64,000 bases of DNA from the NCBI RefSeq assembly GCF_003432485.1, contig NZ_QVNQ01000016.1:1-64000 (forward strand), given 5' to 3'. Below are positions 24,557 through 32,645 of the stretch, in pieces. How positions within the stretch are numbered: the first letter of the stretch is position 1; the number at the start of each line of letters is the position of its first letter. The DNA is from Actinomadura spongiicola. Lineage in GTDB: Bacteria > Actinomycetota > Actinomycetes > Streptosporangiales > Streptosporangiaceae. The translations under genes and the position numbers were made by a program. Under the pieces are notes generated by a model. That model ran no database searches. It worked only from the letters and a program-made list of their open reading frames with translations, and was not told where the DNA came from.

Positions 24557-27034
24557 TCAGGCGCCACGCAGAACGGCGCCGGTGCGGTCGGACGCCGCCG
24601 CCACCGCGGCGTCGCGGGCCTGCGACGCCTCCTCGGCGGTGAGCGTCCGGTCCGGGGCGCGGAACCGCAGCGAGTACGCCAGGGACTTGCGGCCCTCCCC
24701 CACCTGCTCGCCGGTGTAGACGTCGAACAGGCGGATCGCCTCCAGAAGGTCGCCCGCGCCGTCGCGCAGCGCCGCCTCCACCTCCGCGGCGGGCACCGCG
24801 GAGTCGACGACCAGCGCAACGTCCTGCGTGGCGACCGGGTAACTCGACACGTGCGGCGCCCGGACCGGAACCGGGTCGCCCAGGCGGCGCAGCTCCAGCT
24901 CCATCGCGCACGACCGCGGCGGCAGCCCGTACGCCTTCGTGACACGCGGGTGCAGCTCCCCCGCGTGCCCGACGAGCGTGTCGCCCACGTACAGCGCGGC
25001 GCAACGGCCCGGATGCCACGGGGCGTGCCGGTCGGCCCGCGCCGCCAGTTCGACGCCGAACTCGCGGGCCACCGCGCGGGCGGCCTCGATCGCGTCCGCC
25101 CAGAGCGCCGGACGGCCCCCGCCCCACCAGCCGGACGGCTCCCGGTCACCGGACAGGACCACCGCGACCCGCTGCGGCTGGTCCGGCAGCGCCGCCTCCA
25201 GGTCCGCCAGCTCCCCGGGCGTCGGGCCACGGTCGACCGCGAGGCGCGGCGCCCGCTCCGGCGCGTCCGGACGCGGCCGGAACACCGTGCCCATCTCGTA
25301 CAGGGCGGTGTCGGCGAAGCCGCGTCCCACGTTGAGCGCCAGGGTCTTGAACAGGCCCGGCAGCAGCGTGGTCCGCAGCAGCGGCTCCTCCTCCGACAGC
25401 GGGTTCGCCAGCCGCAGCGTCCGGCGGCGCGCGTCGTCCGCGGGCAGTTGCAGGGCGTCCCAGTCCTTCTCCCCGACGAACGGGAAGGGCAGCACCTCGA
25501 CGTACCCGGCGCCGGCGAGGGCCCGACCGACCCGGCGGCCCAGCCGCTGCCGGGCGGTCAGCCCCTTGCCCGCGGACGGGCGCGGAGCCCGCGCCGGGAT
25601 GTTCTCGTACCCTTCGAGGCGGATGACCTCCTCGGCGAGGTCGTTGGGGTCGGTGAGGTCGGGACGCCACGACGGCGGCGTCACCGTCAACGTGTCCGCT
25701 CCCTCGACCGTGCAGCCGACCTGCTCCAGCCGCCGCACGACGGCGTCCCGCCCGTACGTCACGCCCGCGACCCGGTCGGGATGCCCGGCCGGGATCGTGA
25801 CGGTGACGGGCTCGACGGGCGCCTCGGCGTGCGTGACGCCCGGCATGACCTCCGCGCCGCCCAGCTCGGCGAGCATCCGCACCGCGCGGTACGAGGCGTA
25901 CAGCGGCAGCTCGCGGTCGACGCCGCGCTCGAACCGGTAGGACGCCTCGCTGTGCAGGCGGTGGCGGCGGCTCATCCGGGCGGTGCCGATGGCGTCGAAG
26001 TGCGCCGCCTCGATGACCATGTCGGACGACCGTTCGTCGATCTCGGTGGCGAGACCGCCCATCGTCCCGGCCATGGAGATCGGACCCGACTCGTCGGTGA
26101 TGAGGATGTCCTCGGGGTCGAGGGTCCGCGTGACGTGGTCGAGCGTCTCCAGCTTCTCCCCCGGCTCGGCCCGCCGCACCACGATCGGGCCGGTGAGCTT
26201 GCCCCGGTCGAAGGCGTGCAGCGGCTGCCCGAGCTCCAGCATCAGATAGTTGGTGACGTCCACGGCCAGCGACACCGGCCGCATCCCTGCGCGGTGCAGC
26301 CGCACCCGCATCCACATCGGGGTCTGCGCGTCCGGGTCGAAACCGCGCACCTCCCGCAGCACGAACCGGTCACACGCGGACGGATCCCCGATGCTCGCCA
26401 GATACGACTCCCCGTTCTTCGGGGGGAGATCCACCCGCGCCGGGTCGGTGAACGGCACCCCGTACGCGATGGCGGCCTCGCGGGCGATGCCGCGGATCGA
26501 CAGGGCGTAGCCGCGGTCGGGCGTGACGGCGATGTCCAGGACGTCGTCGCGCAGCCCGAGCAGCTCCACCGCGTCCGCGCCGACCGGCGTGTCCGGCGGC
26601 AGGACGAGGATGCCGCCGTGGTCGTCGCCGACGCCCAGCTCGGCGACCGAGCAGATCATGCCCTCCGACATCCGGCCGTAGGTCTTGCGGGCACCGATCT
26701 CGAACCCGCCGGGCAGCACTCCGCCGGGCAGGATGACGACCACGCGGTCGCCGACCTCGAAGTTGACGGCGCCGCAAACGATGTTCTGCGGCTCGCCGGT
26801 GCCGTTGGCCCGACCGACGTTCACCTGGCAGTAGCGGATCGGCTTCTTGAAGCCGGTCAGCTCCTCGATCGCCAGGACCTCGCCGACGACGAGCGGGCCG
26901 GTGATGTCGGCGCCGGCCTGCTCGACGGTCTCGACCTCCAGGCCCGCCGCGATCAGCTTCTCGGCGAGCGCGCGTCCCGTCACACCGGCGGGCAGCTCCA
27001 CGTACTCGCGCACCCAGGAAAGCGGGGCCCGCAT
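24557..27034 (-). CDS. pheT: Phenylalanyl-tRNA synthetase beta subunit
   Basis: Partner of PheS in the alpha2-beta2 enzyme. The 825-residue protein has the usual order: N-terminal MRAPLSWVREYVELP, an OB-type tRNA-binding domain (about 40-150), the B3/B4 editing region, the B5 DNA-binding-like domain, a catalytic-like core (PFPFVGEKDWD) and the C-terminal anticodon-binding FDX-ACB domain (SSYPVATQDVALVVD). The ATG at 27034 overlaps the pheS stop by one base (TGATG), so translation is coupled. Length is normal. Confidence 0.98.
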   Translation of the reverse strand: MRAPLSWVREYVELPAGVTGRALAEKLIAAGLEVETVEQAGADITGPLVVGEVLAIEELTGFKKPIRYCQVNVGRANGTGEPQNIVCGAVNFEVGDRVVVILPGGVLPGGFEIGARKTYGRMSEGMICSVAELGVGDDHGGILVLPPDTPVGADAVELLGLRDDVLDIAVTPDRGYALSIRGIAREAAIAYGVPFTDPARVDLPPKNGESYLASIGDPSACDRFVLREVRGFDPDAQTPMWMRVRLHRAGMRPVSLAVDVTNYLMLELGQPLHAFDRGKLTGPIVVRRAEPGEKLETLDHVTRTLDPEDILITDESGPISMAGTMGGLATEIDERSSDMVIEAAHFDAIGTARMSRRHRLHSEASYRFERGVDRELPLYASYRAVRMLAELGGAEVMPGVTHAEAPVEPVTVTIPAGHPDRVAGVTYGRDAVVRRLEQVGCTVEGADTLTVTPPSWRPDLTDPNDLAEEVIRLEGYENIPARAPRPSAGKGLTARQRLGRRVGRALAGAGYVEVLPFPFVGEKDWDALQLPADDARRRTLRLANPLSEEEPLLRTTLLPGLFKTLALNVGRGFADTALYEMGTVFRPRPDAPERAPRLAVDRGPTPGELADLEAALPDQPQRVAVVLSGDREPSGWWGGGRPALWADAIEAARAVAREFGVELAARADRHAPWHPGRCAALYVGDTLVGHAGELHPRVTKAYGLPPRSCAMELELRRLGDPVPVRAPHVSSYPVATQDVALVVDSAVPAAEVEAALRDGAGDLLEAIRLFDVYTGEQVGEGRKSLAYSLRFRAPDRTLTAEEASQARDAAVAAASDRTGAVLRGA

Positions 27035-28143
27035 CAGATCTCCATCCCGAACGGGAGGGTGAACCGCACGTCGCCCTCCACGATGTCGTACATGTCCTCC
27101 ACGCCGTGCCGGAACATCAGCGCCCGCTCGATGCCCAGCCCGAACGCCCAGCCGCTGTAGCGGTCCGGGTCGATGCCGCAGGCCACCAGCACCCGCGGGT
27201 TGACCATGCCGCAGCCGCCGAGCTCGATCCAGCCCTCCGAGCCGCACGTGCGGCACGGGTCGCCGCCAGGCTCGGCGGACGCGCCCCGGCACACGAAGCA
27301 CTGCATGTCGACCTCGGCGGACGGTTCGGTGAACGGGAAGTACGACGGCCGGAACCGGGTCTTCAGCCCCTCCCCGAACATGCCGGTGACGTAGGCGTCG
27401 ACCCCGCCGCGCAGGTCGGCCATCGTCAGGCCCTCGTCGACCGCGAGGCCCTCCAACTGGTTGAAGACGGGGCTGTGCGTGGCGTCCAGCTCGTCGGTGC
27501 GGAACGTGCGTCCCGGAGCGACCACGTACACCGGCAGTTCCCTGGTCAGCAGCGACCGGATCTGCATCGGCGAGGTGTGCGTGCGCATCACCAGGCCCGA
27601 CTCCTCCGACTCCACGAAGAAGGTGTCCTGCATGGTGCGGGCGGGGTGGTCGGGCAGGAAGTTGAGCGCGTCGAAGTTGAACCACTCCGCCTCGACCTCG
27701 GGGCCTTCGGAGACCTCGAAGCCCATCGAGACGAAGACGTCCTCCATCCGCTCCCGCATGGTGGTCAGCGGGTGCCGGGCGCCGCGCGGGGCGCGGTCCC
27801 ACGGCAGCGTGACGTCGACGGTCTCCTCGACGAGGACGCGCTGGTCGCGTTCCTCCTCCAGTTCGGACTGGCGCGCCTTCAGCGCCTTCGCGACGGCGCC
27901 GCGGGCGGCGCCGATGCGCTTGCCCGCCTCGGCGCGACCCGCGGGAGGCAGCGCGCCGATCTCGCGGTTGGCCAAGGCCAGCGGGGAACGGTCGCCCGCG
28001 TGCGCGAGACGGACCTGCTTCAGCGCGTCGAGGTCGGCGGCGGCGGCGATCGCCGCGAGCGCCTCGTCACGGGCCCGCTCCAGCTCCTGCGGCTGGAGCG
28101 CGGACACCTCGACGGGGTCATAGGACTTGTTGGGTGCAGACAT
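27034..28143 (-). CDS. pheS: Phenylalanyl-tRNA synthetase alpha subunit
   Basis: Catalytic class II subunit of PheRS, 369 residues. An N-terminal coiled coil for tRNA binding (about 15-100) is followed by the motifs GPEVEAEWFNFDALNFLPDH, THTSPMQIR, FRTDELDATHSPVFNQLEG and GLGIERALMFRHG. CFVC and CRTC form a zinc-ribbon-like insertion (about 290-315), which I recall as an actinobacterial trait. A possible -10 (TAGACT on the minus strand, 28182-28187) and the hairpin at 28264-28285 suggest pheST starts its own transcript. Confidence 0.98.
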   Translation of the reverse strand: MSAPNKSYDPVEVSALQPQELERARDEALAAIAAAADLDALKQVRLAHAGDRSPLALANREIGALPPAGRAEAGKRIGAARGAVAKALKARQSELEEERDQRVLVEETVDVTLPWDRAPRGARHPLTTMRERMEDVFVSMGFEVSEGPEVEAEWFNFDALNFLPDHPARTMQDTFFVESEESGLVMRTHTSPMQIRSLLTRELPVYVVAPGRTFRTDELDATHSPVFNQLEGLAVDEGLTMADLRGGVDAYVTGMFGEGLKTRFRPSYFPFTEPSAEVDMQCFVCRGASAEPGGDPCRTCGSEGWIELGGCGMVNPRVLVACGIDPDRYSGWAFGLGIERALMFRHGVEDMYDIVEGDVRFTLPFGMEI

Positions 28144-28263
28144 GGCTGTGTGATCGACTCCGGTCGGCGTGGGACGCCCGCAGTCTAGTGCGCGGGCGGT
28201 GAAGATCCGGAAAGCGTGCGCGGGACGCGCTGGCCCGACCAGGGACCCGGATGACGGCCGAGG

Positions 28264-28285
28264 TGAGGCGGCGCGCGCCGCCTCA
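28264..28285 (-). terminator. Palindromic terminator overlapping the histidine kinase stop codon
   Basis: A perfect 22-bp palindrome with half-arm TGAGGCGGCGC; its first TGA on the minus strand is the stop codon of the kinase gene. It separates the kinase from pheST. A perfect palindrome with no loop must open a few central pairs when it folds as RNA. Confidence 0.65.
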
Positions 28286-29404
28286 GCCGGCGTAGTCGGG
28301 GGCCCCTGCGGGCACGGTAAATCGGAACTCGGCGCCGCCGCCGGGCGCCCGCCGCACGGTGATCACACCGCCGTGCGCCTCGACCAGGCCCTTGACGATG
28401 TAGAGCCCGAGGCCGGTGCCGCCTCTGCGGTTGCCGCCGGGACCACGCCAGAACTGCCGGAAGACGCGCGACACGGCCTCGGGCGGTATGCCCTCGCCCT
28501 CGTCCCGCACCGACACGGCTGCTCCCTCCTTGTGCGCGTCCGGCTCCACCACGATGGTGACTGTTCCCGCCCCGTGGCGCACCGCGTTCTCGACCAGGTT
28601 ACCGAGAATCTGGTCCATCTTGTCGGGGTCGAGCCACATCTCGGGAAGCTCGCCGCGGGCCTCGAACCGGAACCGGTCCTCGGGCTCACCGGCGGCGACC
28701 CGGCCCGCGATGATCTTGCGGATCTCCTCGGGCAGGTCGACGACCTGGCGGCGCATCTCCAGCCGTCCGGCCTCGATGCGGGACACGTCCAGCAGCTCGG
28801 TGATCAACCGGGTGACGCGGTCGGCGTCGGCGTTGACGGTCTCCAGCATCACGCGCTTCTGGTCGTCGTTGAAGCGGTGCCACTTGGCCAGCAGCGTCGC
28901 GGTGAACCCCTTGACGCTGGTCAGCGGGGAGCGCAGTTCGTGGGCGACGGTGGAGACGAGGTCGGCGCGGTCGCGTTCCCGGCGGGCCCGGTGCAGGGCG
29001 TCGCGCAGGCACACCGTGAACCTCTCCACGCGGCGCTGGGCGTCGCGCCGGTACGCGGCGGTCACCAGGACCTCCGTGCCGTCAGGGAGGAACAGCACGC
29101 GCTCGGGGTGCCTGGTGCGGGTGGACAGGCCGTCATAGGGGGCCAGGCACTTCCACCAGTCGCGGCCCTCGGCGTCGTGCAGCGGAAGGACGTCGCGGAA
29201 GTCGCGGCCGACGGCGGACGCCGCGGCGACCCCGGTCATCCGGGTCGCGGCGGCGTTGAACACCTCCACCCGGGCGTCCCGACCGGCGACGATCAGCCCG
29301 TCGGGCAGATCGTCCGGGGAGAGCCCGGACGCGCCCGTCCGGTGGGGGGGCGGCCCCCCACGCCCCCGGCCCGGGGGCACGCGAGGGGGTTCCTCTCTGC
29401 CCAC
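28283..29404 (-). CDS. PAS-domain sensor histidine kinase (orphan)
   Basis: Signal-transducing kinase of 373 residues with no membrane segment visible. A PAS domain covers about 28-140. The HisKA dimerisation domain has phospho-acceptor H155 in VSTVAHELRSPLTS. The ATPase domain has the N-box NLVENAVRHG, G1 DEGEGIPPEA and G2 GGTGLGLYIV. The GTG at 29404 has GGAGG 6 nt upstream. No response regulator gene lies next to it; a STAS-domain gene is just upstream on the same strand. Codons about 9-21 (Gly/Pro/Arg) are encoded by two G/C palindromes, so a downstream start cannot be excluded. Confidence 0.92.
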   Translation of the reverse strand: MGREEPPRVPPGRGRGGPPPHRTGASGLSPDDLPDGLIVAGRDARVEVFNAAATRMTGVAAASAVGRDFRDVLPLHDAEGRDWWKCLAPYDGLSTRTRHPERVLFLPDGTEVLVTAAYRRDAQRRVERFTVCLRDALHRARRERDRADLVSTVAHELRSPLTSVKGFTATLLAKWHRFNDDQKRVMLETVNADADRVTRLITELLDVSRIEAGRLEMRRQVVDLPEEIRKIIAGRVAAGEPEDRFRFEARGELPEMWLDPDKMDQILGNLVENAVRHGAGTVTIVVEPDAHKEGAAVSVRDEGEGIPPEAVSRVFRQFWRGPGGNRRGGTGLGLYIVKGLVEAHGGVITVRRAPGGGAEFRFTVPAGAPDYAG

Positions 29405-29524
29405 GGCGGCCTCCAGAACACCGAAGAGAACGCGGCCTGTCGAGAAGAGACTCTAGCCGCAGTCGGGCGCCTTACGGGACCCGGAAAGCCCCTCGCGGCA
29501 AGGCATGTGTAGCCTTCGCGCAGC

Positions 29525-30028
29525 TCACCGGGACGTGGTCGACGGGTCGTGATCGGTGAGCGCGCCGGTCACGTCCGCGTGGACCGCGAACAGCCGGTCG
29601 AGCCCGGTGATGCTCAGCAGCCGCGCCTGCGCGGGACGGACCCGGGCGAGCGCGATCTCACCGCCCGACACCGAGATCCGGTTGTGCGCGGCGACCAGCG
29701 CGCCGAGCCCGGCCGCGTCGCAGAACGGGACCCCGGCGAAGTCGGCCACGATGCGGCGCGAGCCCTCGCCGTGGATCTCGACGAGGCGGGCCCGCAGCGT
29801 GTCGGCGGTGCGCAGGTCGATCTCACCGGCCACCGCGACGACGGCCGTGTCGCCCCGGACCCGGGCGATCTCCACCGTCAACGGGTCGGCGGAACCCGGG
29901 TCACGAACACCGGGGACCGCGACCGGTACGGAGGACTCGGACGGCACGGGAGCGGTCGGAACGTTCCGGCATCTCACCTCCGGCCCCCGCCGGCCCGGCC
30001 TCCTCGCCGGCCTGGTCTGGTCGGTCAT
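29525..30028 (-). CDS. STAS-domain anti-sigma factor antagonist-like protein
   Basis: SpoIIAA/BldG-type regulator that normally binds an anti-sigma factor in a phosphorylation-dependent way. The 167-residue protein has a basic N-terminal tail and a STAS domain from about 50 (GDTAVVAVAGEIDLRTAD to LARVRPAQARLL). The switch motif reads FCDAAGLG at 102-109: the position of the phosphorylated Ser (DSSGLG or DASGLG in relatives) is Ala106. It may therefore be locked in the active form. The ATG at 30028 is used; GTG 30031 and TTG 30043 are possible. No anti-sigma factor or phosphatase gene lies in the window. Confidence 0.85.
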   Translation of the reverse strand: MTDQTRPARRPGRRGPEVRCRNVPTAPVPSESSVPVAVPGVRDPGSADPLTVEIARVRGDTAVVAVAGEIDLRTADTLRARLVEIHGEGSRRIVADFAGVPFCDAAGLGALVAAHNRISVSGGEIALARVRPAQARLLSITGLDRLFAVHADVTGALTDHDPSTTSR

Positions 30029-30291
30029 CACCTTCGCCCCCAATTCCTCGCGGCATCGTCACCGCCCTGGTCAACGCACTGATCAACACGGTAGGCAGCG
30101 GAACGAGTCGACCGGATCCCTCGTCCGGCCTGTATCCCGCTCCTACCTGCGAACGAGTCCGGCGCGGTGGCCGGCCCCCCGGCCCGCCGTCCGCGCGGAG
30201 ACCATCTTCGCAGCTCACCCGAGGGCAAGCGGCGCATTAGGCGACCGATTGCGGCCATCCGATCACGGATCGCACCGAAACACCGTGACCG

Positions 30292-30313
30292 ACATGACGC
30301 GCGGACGTCATGT
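30292..30313 (-). terminator. Hairpin overlapping the rRNA/tRNA methyltransferase stop codon
   Basis: ACATGACG (30292-30299) and CGTCATGT (30306-30313) form a perfect 8-bp stem with a 6-nt loop. The TGA at 30308-30310 lies inside the stem. It probably ends the infC-rpmI-rplT-methyltransferase transcript. Confidence 0.6.
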
Positions 30314-31123
30314 TCCGCGTTGCGCGCGGGCCGAGGCATACAGGCATACGGCCGCGGCGGTGGCGAGGTTCAGGCTCTCGGCGCGGCCGTGGATCGGAAC
30401 CCGCACGACCTCGTCGACATGGTCGAGGATCTCGTCCGGCAGCCCCCACGCCTCGTTGCCGAACACCCAGGCGGTGGGGCGGGTGAGCAGCCCGCCGTCG
30501 ATGGCGTCGTCGAGGGTGCGGTCTCCGGCGCCGTCCGCGGCGAGGATCGTCAGCCCGGTGCGCCGCAGCTCGGGGATGAGCGCGTCGAACCGCGGGCCGA
30601 CGACGACCGGCAGGTGGAACAGGCTTCCGGCCGAGGCCCGCACGCACTTGCCGTTGTAGGGGTCGACGGACGCGTCGGTGAACACGACCGTCTCCGAGCC
30701 GGCGGCGTCGGCGGTGCGCAGCACCGTGCCCGCGTTGCCGGGGTCGCGGACGTGCGCGAGGACGGTCACCAGCCGCGGGCGGGGCTCAAGCGCCTTGCCC
30801 AGCGGGACGTCGACGAACCCGCAGACCGCCAGCAGCCCCTGCGGGGTGACGGTCTGCGCGAGCTCGGCCATGATCTCGCCGCTGACGCGCAGCACCGGGG
30901 CGCCGGCGCGCTCGGCGGCGAGGATCAGGTCGGGGTGACGCGCCTCCGCCTCCGCCGTGGTGAACAGCTCGGCGAGGCCGCCGGGGATCGCCAGCGCCTC
31001 CCGCACCGCCTGCGGTCCCTCGGCGAGGAACCGGTTCTCGCGACGGCGGAAGGCCCGCTTGGCGAGCCGGCGAGCGGCCTTCACCCGCGGTGATCGGACG
31101 GAGGTCAGCTCGCGGCCCGCCAT
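30308..31123 (-). CDS. TrmH/SpoU-family RNA 2'-O-methyltransferase
   Basis: SAM-dependent ribose methylation of rRNA or tRNA. The 271-residue protein has an N-terminal substrate-binding domain (FLAEGPQAVREAL) and the knotted SPOUT domain with motif 1 HVRDPGNAGTVLRTADA, motif 2 WVFGNEAWGL and motif 3 PIHGRAESLNLATAAAVCLY. It sits 34 nt after rplT on the same strand, a usual actinobacterial position. The TsnR-like thiostrepton-resistance methyltransferases belong to this family, but the sequence alone does not prove the target. Confidence 0.92.
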   Translation of the reverse strand: MAGRELTSVRSPRVKAARRLAKRAFRRRENRFLAEGPQAVREALAIPGGLAELFTTAEAEARHPDLILAAERAGAPVLRVSGEIMAELAQTVTPQGLLAVCGFVDVPLGKALEPRPRLVTVLAHVRDPGNAGTVLRTADAAGSETVVFTDASVDPYNGKCVRASAGSLFHLPVVVGPRFDALIPELRRTGLTILAADGAGDRTLDDAIDGGLLTRPTAWVFGNEAWGLPDEILDHVDEVVRVPIHGRAESLNLATAAAVCLYASARAQRGT

Positions 31124-31157
31124 ATCGATGTGTTCGCCCGTGTCCGGGAGACCCGGC

Positions 31158-31550
31158 TCAGGCCGCTTCCGTGTTGTCGGCCGCGTTTCCCTCGGCGGGC
31201 AACGCGTCCTTGGCGACCTTGACCAGGGCGGCGAACGCGGGCGCGTCGTTCACGGCGAGTTCGGCGAGCATGCGGCGGTCGACCTCGACCTCCGCGGCCT
31301 TCAGGCCCTGGATGAACCGGTTGTAGGTGATGCCGTTGGCCCTGGCGGCGGCGTTGATCCGCTGGATCCACAGCCGGCGGAACTGACCCTTGCGGTCCTT
31401 GCGGTCCCGGAAGGCGTACGTCATCGAGTGGAGCTGCTGCTCCTTGGCCTTGCGGTACAGGCGCGAACGCTGGCCGCGGTAGCCGCTCGACCGCTCAAGG
31501 ACGACCCGACGCTTCTTGGCGGCGTTGACCGCCCGCTTCACGCGTGCCAC
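31158..31550 (-). CDS. rplT: 50S ribosomal protein L20
   Basis: Early-assembly 23S rRNA-binding protein, 130 residues. It begins ARVKRAVNAAKKRRVVLERS and has the conserved YRGQRSRLYRKAKEQ and FRRLWIQRINAAAR blocks. The Ala/Glu/Asp tail extends a little past the usual end. The GTG at 31550 has AAGGAG 8 nt upstream. It follows rpmI by 69 nt in the infC-rpmI-rplT operon. In other bacteria L20 represses this operon through the mRNA. Confidence 0.98.
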   Translation of the reverse strand: MARVKRAVNAAKKRRVVLERSSGYRGQRSRLYRKAKEQQLHSMTYAFRDRKDRKGQFRRLWIQRINAAARANGITYNRFIQGLKAAEVEVDRRMLAELAVNDAPAFAALVKVAKDALPAEGNAADNTEAA

Positions 31551-31619
31551 GTGCTGGACTCCTTCGTGGGGGCCGGGGCCGTCGGGCCTCGGCCGGTCGC
31601 TGATGTCTGGGGTCGAGCG

Positions 31620-31814
31620 CTACTTGCGCAGCAGCTTCTTGATGTTCTTGGCGTCGGCGTCGGCCACCACGGCCGGGCCGTCGAGGCGCCTCGTCCGCTT
31701 GGACGGCTTGTGCTCGAGCAGGTGGTTGCGGTTGGCGCGGCGGCGCATCACCTTGCCGGTGCCGGTCAGCTTGAAGCGCTTCTTGGCACCGCTGTGGGTC
31801 TTGGTCTTCGGCAT
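31620..31814 (-). CDS. rpmI: 50S ribosomal protein L35
   Basis: Small basic ribosomal protein of 64 residues starting MPKTKTHSGAKKRFKLTGTG and ending with KNIKKLLRK, as in the family. The ATG at 31814 has GGGAG about 13 nt upstream. It lies between infC and rplT. The 190-nt spacer from infC is long and structured, which may matter for L20 control. Confidence 0.98.
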   Translation of the reverse strand: MPKTKTHSGAKKRFKLTGTGKVMRRRANRNHLLEHKPSKRTRRLDGPAVVADADAKNIKKLLRK

Positions 31815-31843
31815 GGTCGCCGTCGTCTCCCTAACTGTTCCGG

Positions 31844-31865
31844 CCCCGTGCGGGCGCGCACGGGG
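31844..31865 (-). promoter_or_regulatory. Hairpin in the infC-rpmI spacer
   Basis: A perfect 9-bp stem (CCCCGTGCG at 31844-31852, CGCACGGGG at 31857-31865) with a 4-nt loop lies 29 nt upstream of rpmI. A second 8-bp repeat, CCGCGACC/GGTCGCGG, is at 31933-31963. In E. coli and Bacillus, L20 binds leader structures of this operon; a similar role here is inference. Either hairpin could also partly terminate the infC message. Confidence 0.4.
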
Positions 31866-32004
31866 GCGCGCCTGATCGGCGCATCGCACGGCGGATCGTG
31901 GACGCGCCGGGTCAGGCTTCAATGTACGTGCGCCGCGACCCCGCTCGTCCCGCGCGGTCGCGGGATGGGTCGGGGCCGCCGCGCGGCCGGTCCCGGTCGG
32001 CCGT

Positions 32005-32553
32005 TCAGGCGGTCCCGGACGTCTCCTGACCGCGGGCCGCCTTCTTCTTGTGCGGACCGATCACCATGATCATGTTCCGGCCGTCGAGCTTGGGCCGCGA
32101 CTCGACGAAGCCGAGCTCCTCGACGTCGTCGGCGAGCCGCTGCAGCAGCCGGTAGCCAAGCTCGGGACGGGACTGCTCACGACCACGGAACATGATCGTG
32201 ACCTTCACCTTGTCCCCGGCCTTCAGGAACCGTACGACATGACCCTTCTTGGTCTCGTAGTCGTGCGGGTCGATCTTCGGGCGGAGCTTGATCTCCTTGA
32301 TGACCGTGTGCGCCTGGTTCTTCCGCGCCTCGCGCGCCTTCATCGCGGACTCGTACTTGAACTTTCCGTAGTCCATGAGCCTGGCGACGGGCGGACGCGC
32401 GGTGGGCGCCACCTCGACGAGGTCGAGATCCGACTCACGCGCGATCTCGAGGGCCTTGGCGATGGGCACGATGCCCACCTGTTCGCCGTTCGGGCCGACG
32501 AGCCGGACCTCGGGCACACGAATGCGGTCGTTGATACGCGGTTCGGCGCTGAT
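32005..32553 (-). CDS. infC: Translation initiation factor IF-3
   Basis: Binds the 30S subunit, prevents premature 50S joining and checks the start codon. From the ATC at 32553 the protein is 182 residues. The extra 12 residues before the first GTG (32517) read SAEPRINDRIR after the start and match the family N-terminus (RINxxIR then PEVRLVGPNGEQ). AAGGAGGT lies just 3 nt before the ATC, and no ATG, GTG or TTG fits. Non-standard infC starts (AUU in E. coli) let IF-3 repress its own translation, so the ATC is probably functional. The C-terminal domain has the usual KVTIMFRGREQ and a KKKAA tail. First gene of infC-rpmI-rplT. Confidence 0.93.
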   Translation of the reverse strand: MSAEPRINDRIRVPEVRLVGPNGEQVGIVPIAKALEIARESDLDLVEVAPTARPPVARLMDYGKFKYESAMKAREARKNQAHTVIKEIKLRPKIDPHDYETKKGHVVRFLKAGDKVKVTIMFRGREQSRPELGYRLLQRLADDVEELGFVESRPKLDGRNMIMVIGPHKKKAARGQETSGTA

Positions 32554-32618
32554 GGGACCTCCTTGGGGCCGTTCTCACGTTCGTTGGACCGGTCGTACCC
32601 CAAGGCTTCCACGAGAAA

Positions 32619-32643
32619 GCCCCGCACGACTCACGCACGGGGC
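32619..32643 (-). promoter_or_regulatory. Attenuator-like hairpin in the infC leader
   Basis: On the minus strand GCCCCGUGCG and CGUGCGGGGC form a 10-bp stem (two G-U pairs) with loop UGAGU, followed directly by UUUCUCG. The two wobble pairs exist only in the minus-strand RNA, which supports a transcript-level role. It ends 65 nt upstream of the infC start. A further perfect hairpin, ACCGGCC-N4-GGCCGGT (32728-32745), lies upstream. Together they suggest transcription attenuation of the infC operon. Confidence 0.55.
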
Positions 32644-32645
32644 CA

